From contig NZ_JAFBDQ010000009.1 in assembly GCF_016908315.1 (NCBI RefSeq), positions 62,001 through 126,000 of the forward strand: a stretch of DNA of 64,000 nt, in the 5' to 3' direction. The stretch comes from Halanaerobacter jeridensis. GTDB lineage: Bacteria; Bacillota; Halanaerobiia; Halobacteroidales; Halobacteroidaceae. How positions within the stretch are numbered: position 1 is the stretch's first letter; every line of letters begins with the position of its first letter. This document shows positions 62,086-64,000 of this stretch, piece by piece. The position numbers and the translations under genes are program-made. The notes under the pieces were generated by a model, which worked only from the letters and a program-made list of their open reading frames with translations, ran no database searches and was not told the origin of the DNA.

Positions 62086-63261
62086 TTACATAGCATCTTC
62101 AAAAATTGCTTTAACTTGTTCTGCTGTTCCTTTTCTTGGATTAGTTAAAGCATTCCCATCTTCTAATGCTAATTTAGCCATCTCTGCAAAATCTTCTTCT
62201 TGAACATCATATTCAGATTCACTTAAACTAGTTGGAATTCCAATATCTTCAGCAAGTTGTCTAATTGCATCTAAAGCTGCTTCTGCTGCTTCTCTAGTAG
62301 ACATTCCATCAGTTTGAACTCCAAATATTTCAGCTATTTTAGCAAATCTTTCTAACTTAGCACCTAAATTAAATTTTTCAACATAAGGTAGTAAAATAGC
62401 ATTAGCTATTCCATGCGGCATATCATAAAAGCCACCTAATTGATGAGCCATAGCATGAACATAGCCTAAACCACCGTTATTAAAAGCAAAACCTGATAAT
62501 ACTGAAGCATTAGCCATGTTTTCACGAGCTTCAATATCGTCACCATTATATACAGCATTTCGCAAGTTATTAGCTATTAATCTCATAGACTCTAAAGCAG
62601 CAGCATCAGTTAATGCATTTGCTCCGGTAGAAACATAAGTTTCTAGAGCATGAGTTAAAGCATCCATCCCAGTAGCAGCAGTTAATGCTGGTGGTTTATC
62701 TACCATTAGTTCTGGATCATTAATCGAAACATCTGGAGTATTTCTCCAGCTCACTATCACAAATTTAACATGTGGTTCTTGAGATGTATCAGTAATAACA
62801 GCATGTCGAGTAACCTCACTAGCAGTTCCAGCAGTAGTATTTACACAGATCATTGCTGGAGTTTCATTTTCAAGTTGTTCAATCCCTGCATAATCTTCAT
62901 AAAGATCTCCATCATGAGTTGCTGCTACTCCAATTGCTTTTCCACAATCATGTGGGCTACCTCCACCTACTGTCACAATCATATCGCAATTTTCTGCTTC
63001 ATAAACTTCCAATCCATCATAAACATTAGTATCTTTAGGATTAGGTTCCACTCCATCATAAATTGCATATTCTAAACCTGCTTCTTCTAAATAATCAATT
63101 ACTTGGTCTACAGGACCATCCTCCATATTTCTTAAAAATTTATCAGTCACTAGTAAAACTTTTTCTGCTCCTAAAGTTTCACATCTTTCGCCTACAACTT
63201 CTACACATCCTGCTCCCATAAAATTAACAGTTGGCAACATATAATCATAAAACTCTGACAT
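62086..63261 (-). CDS. dhaT: 1,3-propanediol dehydrogenase
   Basis: 391 residues, iron-dependent alcohol dehydrogenase. The DhaT-type cofactor loop VGGGSPHDCGKAIGVAATH and TTAGTASEVTRHAVITD are followed by FVIVSWRNTPDVSINDPELM and the Fe ligands in ATGMDALTHALE, YVHAMAHQLGGFYDMPHGIANA. It reduces 3-hydroxypropionaldehyde with NADH, the main electron sink of glycerol fermentation. First gene of the dha group, behind promoter, Rex-like site and leader hairpin copy 3. Confidence 0.96.
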   Translation of the reverse strand: MSEFYDYMLPTVNFMGAGCVEVVGERCETLGAEKVLLVTDKFLRNMEDGPVDQVIDYLEEAGLEYAIYDGVEPNPKDTNVYDGLEVYEAENCDMIVTVGGGSPHDCGKAIGVAATHDGDLYEDYAGIEQLENETPAMICVNTTAGTASEVTRHAVITDTSQEPHVKFVIVSWRNTPDVSINDPELMVDKPPALTAATGMDALTHALETYVSTGANALTDAAALESMRLIANNLRNAVYNGDDIEARENMANASVLSGFAFNNGGLGYVHAMAHQLGGFYDMPHGIANAILLPYVEKFNLGAKLERFAKIAEIFGVQTDGMSTREAAEAALDAIRQLAEDIGIPTSLSESEYDVQEEDFAEMAKLALEDGNALTNPRKGTAEQVKAIFEDAM

Positions 63262-63371
63262 ATTAATCTCCCCCTTGAATTATAGTTTTTATTAAAGTAT
63301 TAGCAGCTAAACTCTAATACTAGTTATTATTTTAACACAAAAATGATATTTTTTTCACAATCAAGAAATAG

Positions 63372-63439
63372 AAAACCCCCCTATTTAACTTCAGCAGGTA
63401 TAGTTATTCCACACCTGATAAAGCTACATAGGAGGTTTC
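63372..63439 (-). promoter_or_regulatory. Shared leader hairpin, copy 3
   Basis: Minus strand, outer stem AAACCTCCTAT/ATAGGGGGGTTT, ACTT-type step changed to GCTT/AAGT, internal loop TATC opposite GCTG, inner stem AGGTGT/ATACCT, then TTTTCTATTTCTT. GGCAGAGAAAAAG precedes it as in copy 2. There is no riboswitch between it and dhaT, 110 bp downstream. Confidence 0.8.
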
Positions 63440-63561
63440 TTTTTCTCTGCCTATATAACAAGCTTTTATATTCTTTTTTTTACTTTTCTAATTAAATTTT
63501 AGCATATCAGAATAAATATTGCAAGTTCTTAATAGAAAAAATGTATAAATTTGTTCTTTTA

Positions 63562-63579
63562 TTGTTACATATTTATCAA
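63562..63579 (-). promoter_or_regulatory. Rex-like operator, copy 3
   Basis: TTGTTACATATTTATCAA on the plus strand, two mismatches to the Rex consensus, 10 bp downstream of the -10 box. dhaT is a plausible Rex target because its product consumes NADH. Confidence 0.62.
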
Positions 63580-63589
63580 CTTCAATAGT

Positions 63590-63618
63590 ATACTAACATA
63601 ACCGCTATTAATTTTCAA
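63590..63618 (-). promoter_or_regulatory. Promoter of dhaT
   Basis: Minus strand TTGAAA (63618-63613), 17-nt spacer, TAGTAT (63595-63590); a TATACT three bases further gives a 20-nt spacer. Same layout as the promoters at 46987-47015 and 55057-55085. Confidence 0.78.
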
Positions 63619-63641
63619 GTATTAATACTAAAAAGTTAAAT

Positions 63642-64000
63642 TTAATTGCTATTTGCCAAATTTAATAGCTCTTCTGATAAACTGTTAAGTTCTTCTGTAC
63701 TAGCAGTGACCTCTTGCAAAGTTGCTGATTGCTCTTCTATGTTTTCTAGTGTTTCATTAGCAATTTGGCTAGTTTCTGTTGTTGATTCTTGAATTCGAGG
63801 TACAAGCTCTTTAATCTGCTCCACTCTCTTTTTAGAATCTTGAGATAAATTACGTATTTCTTCTGCTACTACATCAAATCCTCGTCCATGCTTTCCTGCT
63901 CTAGCACTTTCTATAGAAGCATTTAATCCCAACATATTAGTTTTATCAGCAATCTTTTCTATGAAATTAACAAATTGTTCGATCTCAGTAGCTAAGGAAT
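63642..64000 (-). CDS. Methyl-accepting chemotaxis protein (partial, N-terminus outside window)
   Basis: The last 119 codons of a chemoreceptor; the frame stays open to the window edge. The hairpin region [38 protein letters not shown] is clear, followed by a coiled coil and a short [11 protein letters not shown] end without a methylation-enzyme tether. The C-terminal bundle is shorter after the tip than in the receptor at 7229-9172, so it may belong to a short or soluble class. The dhaT promoter begins 24 bp after its stop. Confidence 0.88.
   Translation of the reverse strand, partial: SLATEIEQFVNFIEKIADKTNMLGLNASIESARAGKHGRGFDVVAEEIRNLSQDSKKRVEQIKELVPRIQESTTETSQIANETLENIEEQSATLQEVTASTEELNSLSEELLNLANSN

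Overview
The window looks like a low-GC, anaerobic, diderm Firmicute, most likely of the order Halanaerobiales (Halobacteroidaceae-like). The reasons are the A+T-rich sequence with strong GGAGG-type ribosome sites, an outer-membrane uptake system (BtuB, TonB, ExbB, ExbD) and a small outer-membrane beta-barrel with a C-terminal Phe inside a Firmicute-style gene set, S-layer (SLH) domains, and glycerol fermentation to 1,3-propanediol. The genus is inference; no rRNA gene lies in the window.

Layout. 1-7.2 kb: housekeeping and signalling genes (partial tldD, polA, a response regulator, an SLH protein, an HD-GYP protein, tRNA-Leu). 7.2-13.7 kb: a chemoreceptor, a large beta-helix/propeller protein, ylbF, yccF and a beta-barrel protein. 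14.0-17.5 kb: a three-gene glycerol-3-phosphate dehydrogenase-like operon behind two leader hairpins. 17.5-46.5 kb: one unbroken minus-strand run of about 30 genes that encodes nearly the whole anaerobic adenosylcobalamin pathway, from glutamyl-tRNA (hemA, hemL) through uroporphyrinogen III, cobalt uptake (cbiMNQO), the corrin ring enzymes, adenosylation, amidation, aminopropanol attachment and lower-ligand activation (cobT, cobU, cobS, cblT, cblS). A cobalamin riboswitch precedes it. 47.3-54.5 kb: a second riboswitch-led operon for B12 import (btuFCD, btuB, tonB, exbB, exbD). 55.1-63.3 kb: dhaT, then a third cobalamin riboswitch, then an AdoCbl-dependent glycerol dehydratase (dhaBCE), its reactivase, a PduO-type adenosyltransferase and a GlcG/HbpS-like protein. 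The window ends inside a chemoreceptor.

The genes form one physiological unit. Glycerol dehydratase needs AdoCbl; 1,3-propanediol dehydrogenase re-oxidises NADH; the cofactor is made de novo or imported and then adenosylated. The most unusual feature is regulatory. The B12-synthesis operon, the B12-import operon and dhaT each start with the same cassette: a TTGAAA-17-(TAT/TAA/TAG)-type promoter, a Rex-like palindrome just downstream of the -10 box, and a near-identical leader hairpin ending in a T-run. In two of the three a cobalamin riboswitch with its own terminator follows. The glp operon has two hairpins of similar build. This suggests a redox-, possibly glycerol- and B12-controlled regulon, with each input read at a different point of the same leader.

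The area also carries signs of recent rearrangement: a decayed glcG copy fused to the end of exbD, remnants of cobA and cblS beside the second cassette, two tandem cobQ genes, and a 248-bp imperfect palindrome inside the operon. Two genes (cobJ and tonB) have no usual start codon where family length and the ribosome site say they should begin.
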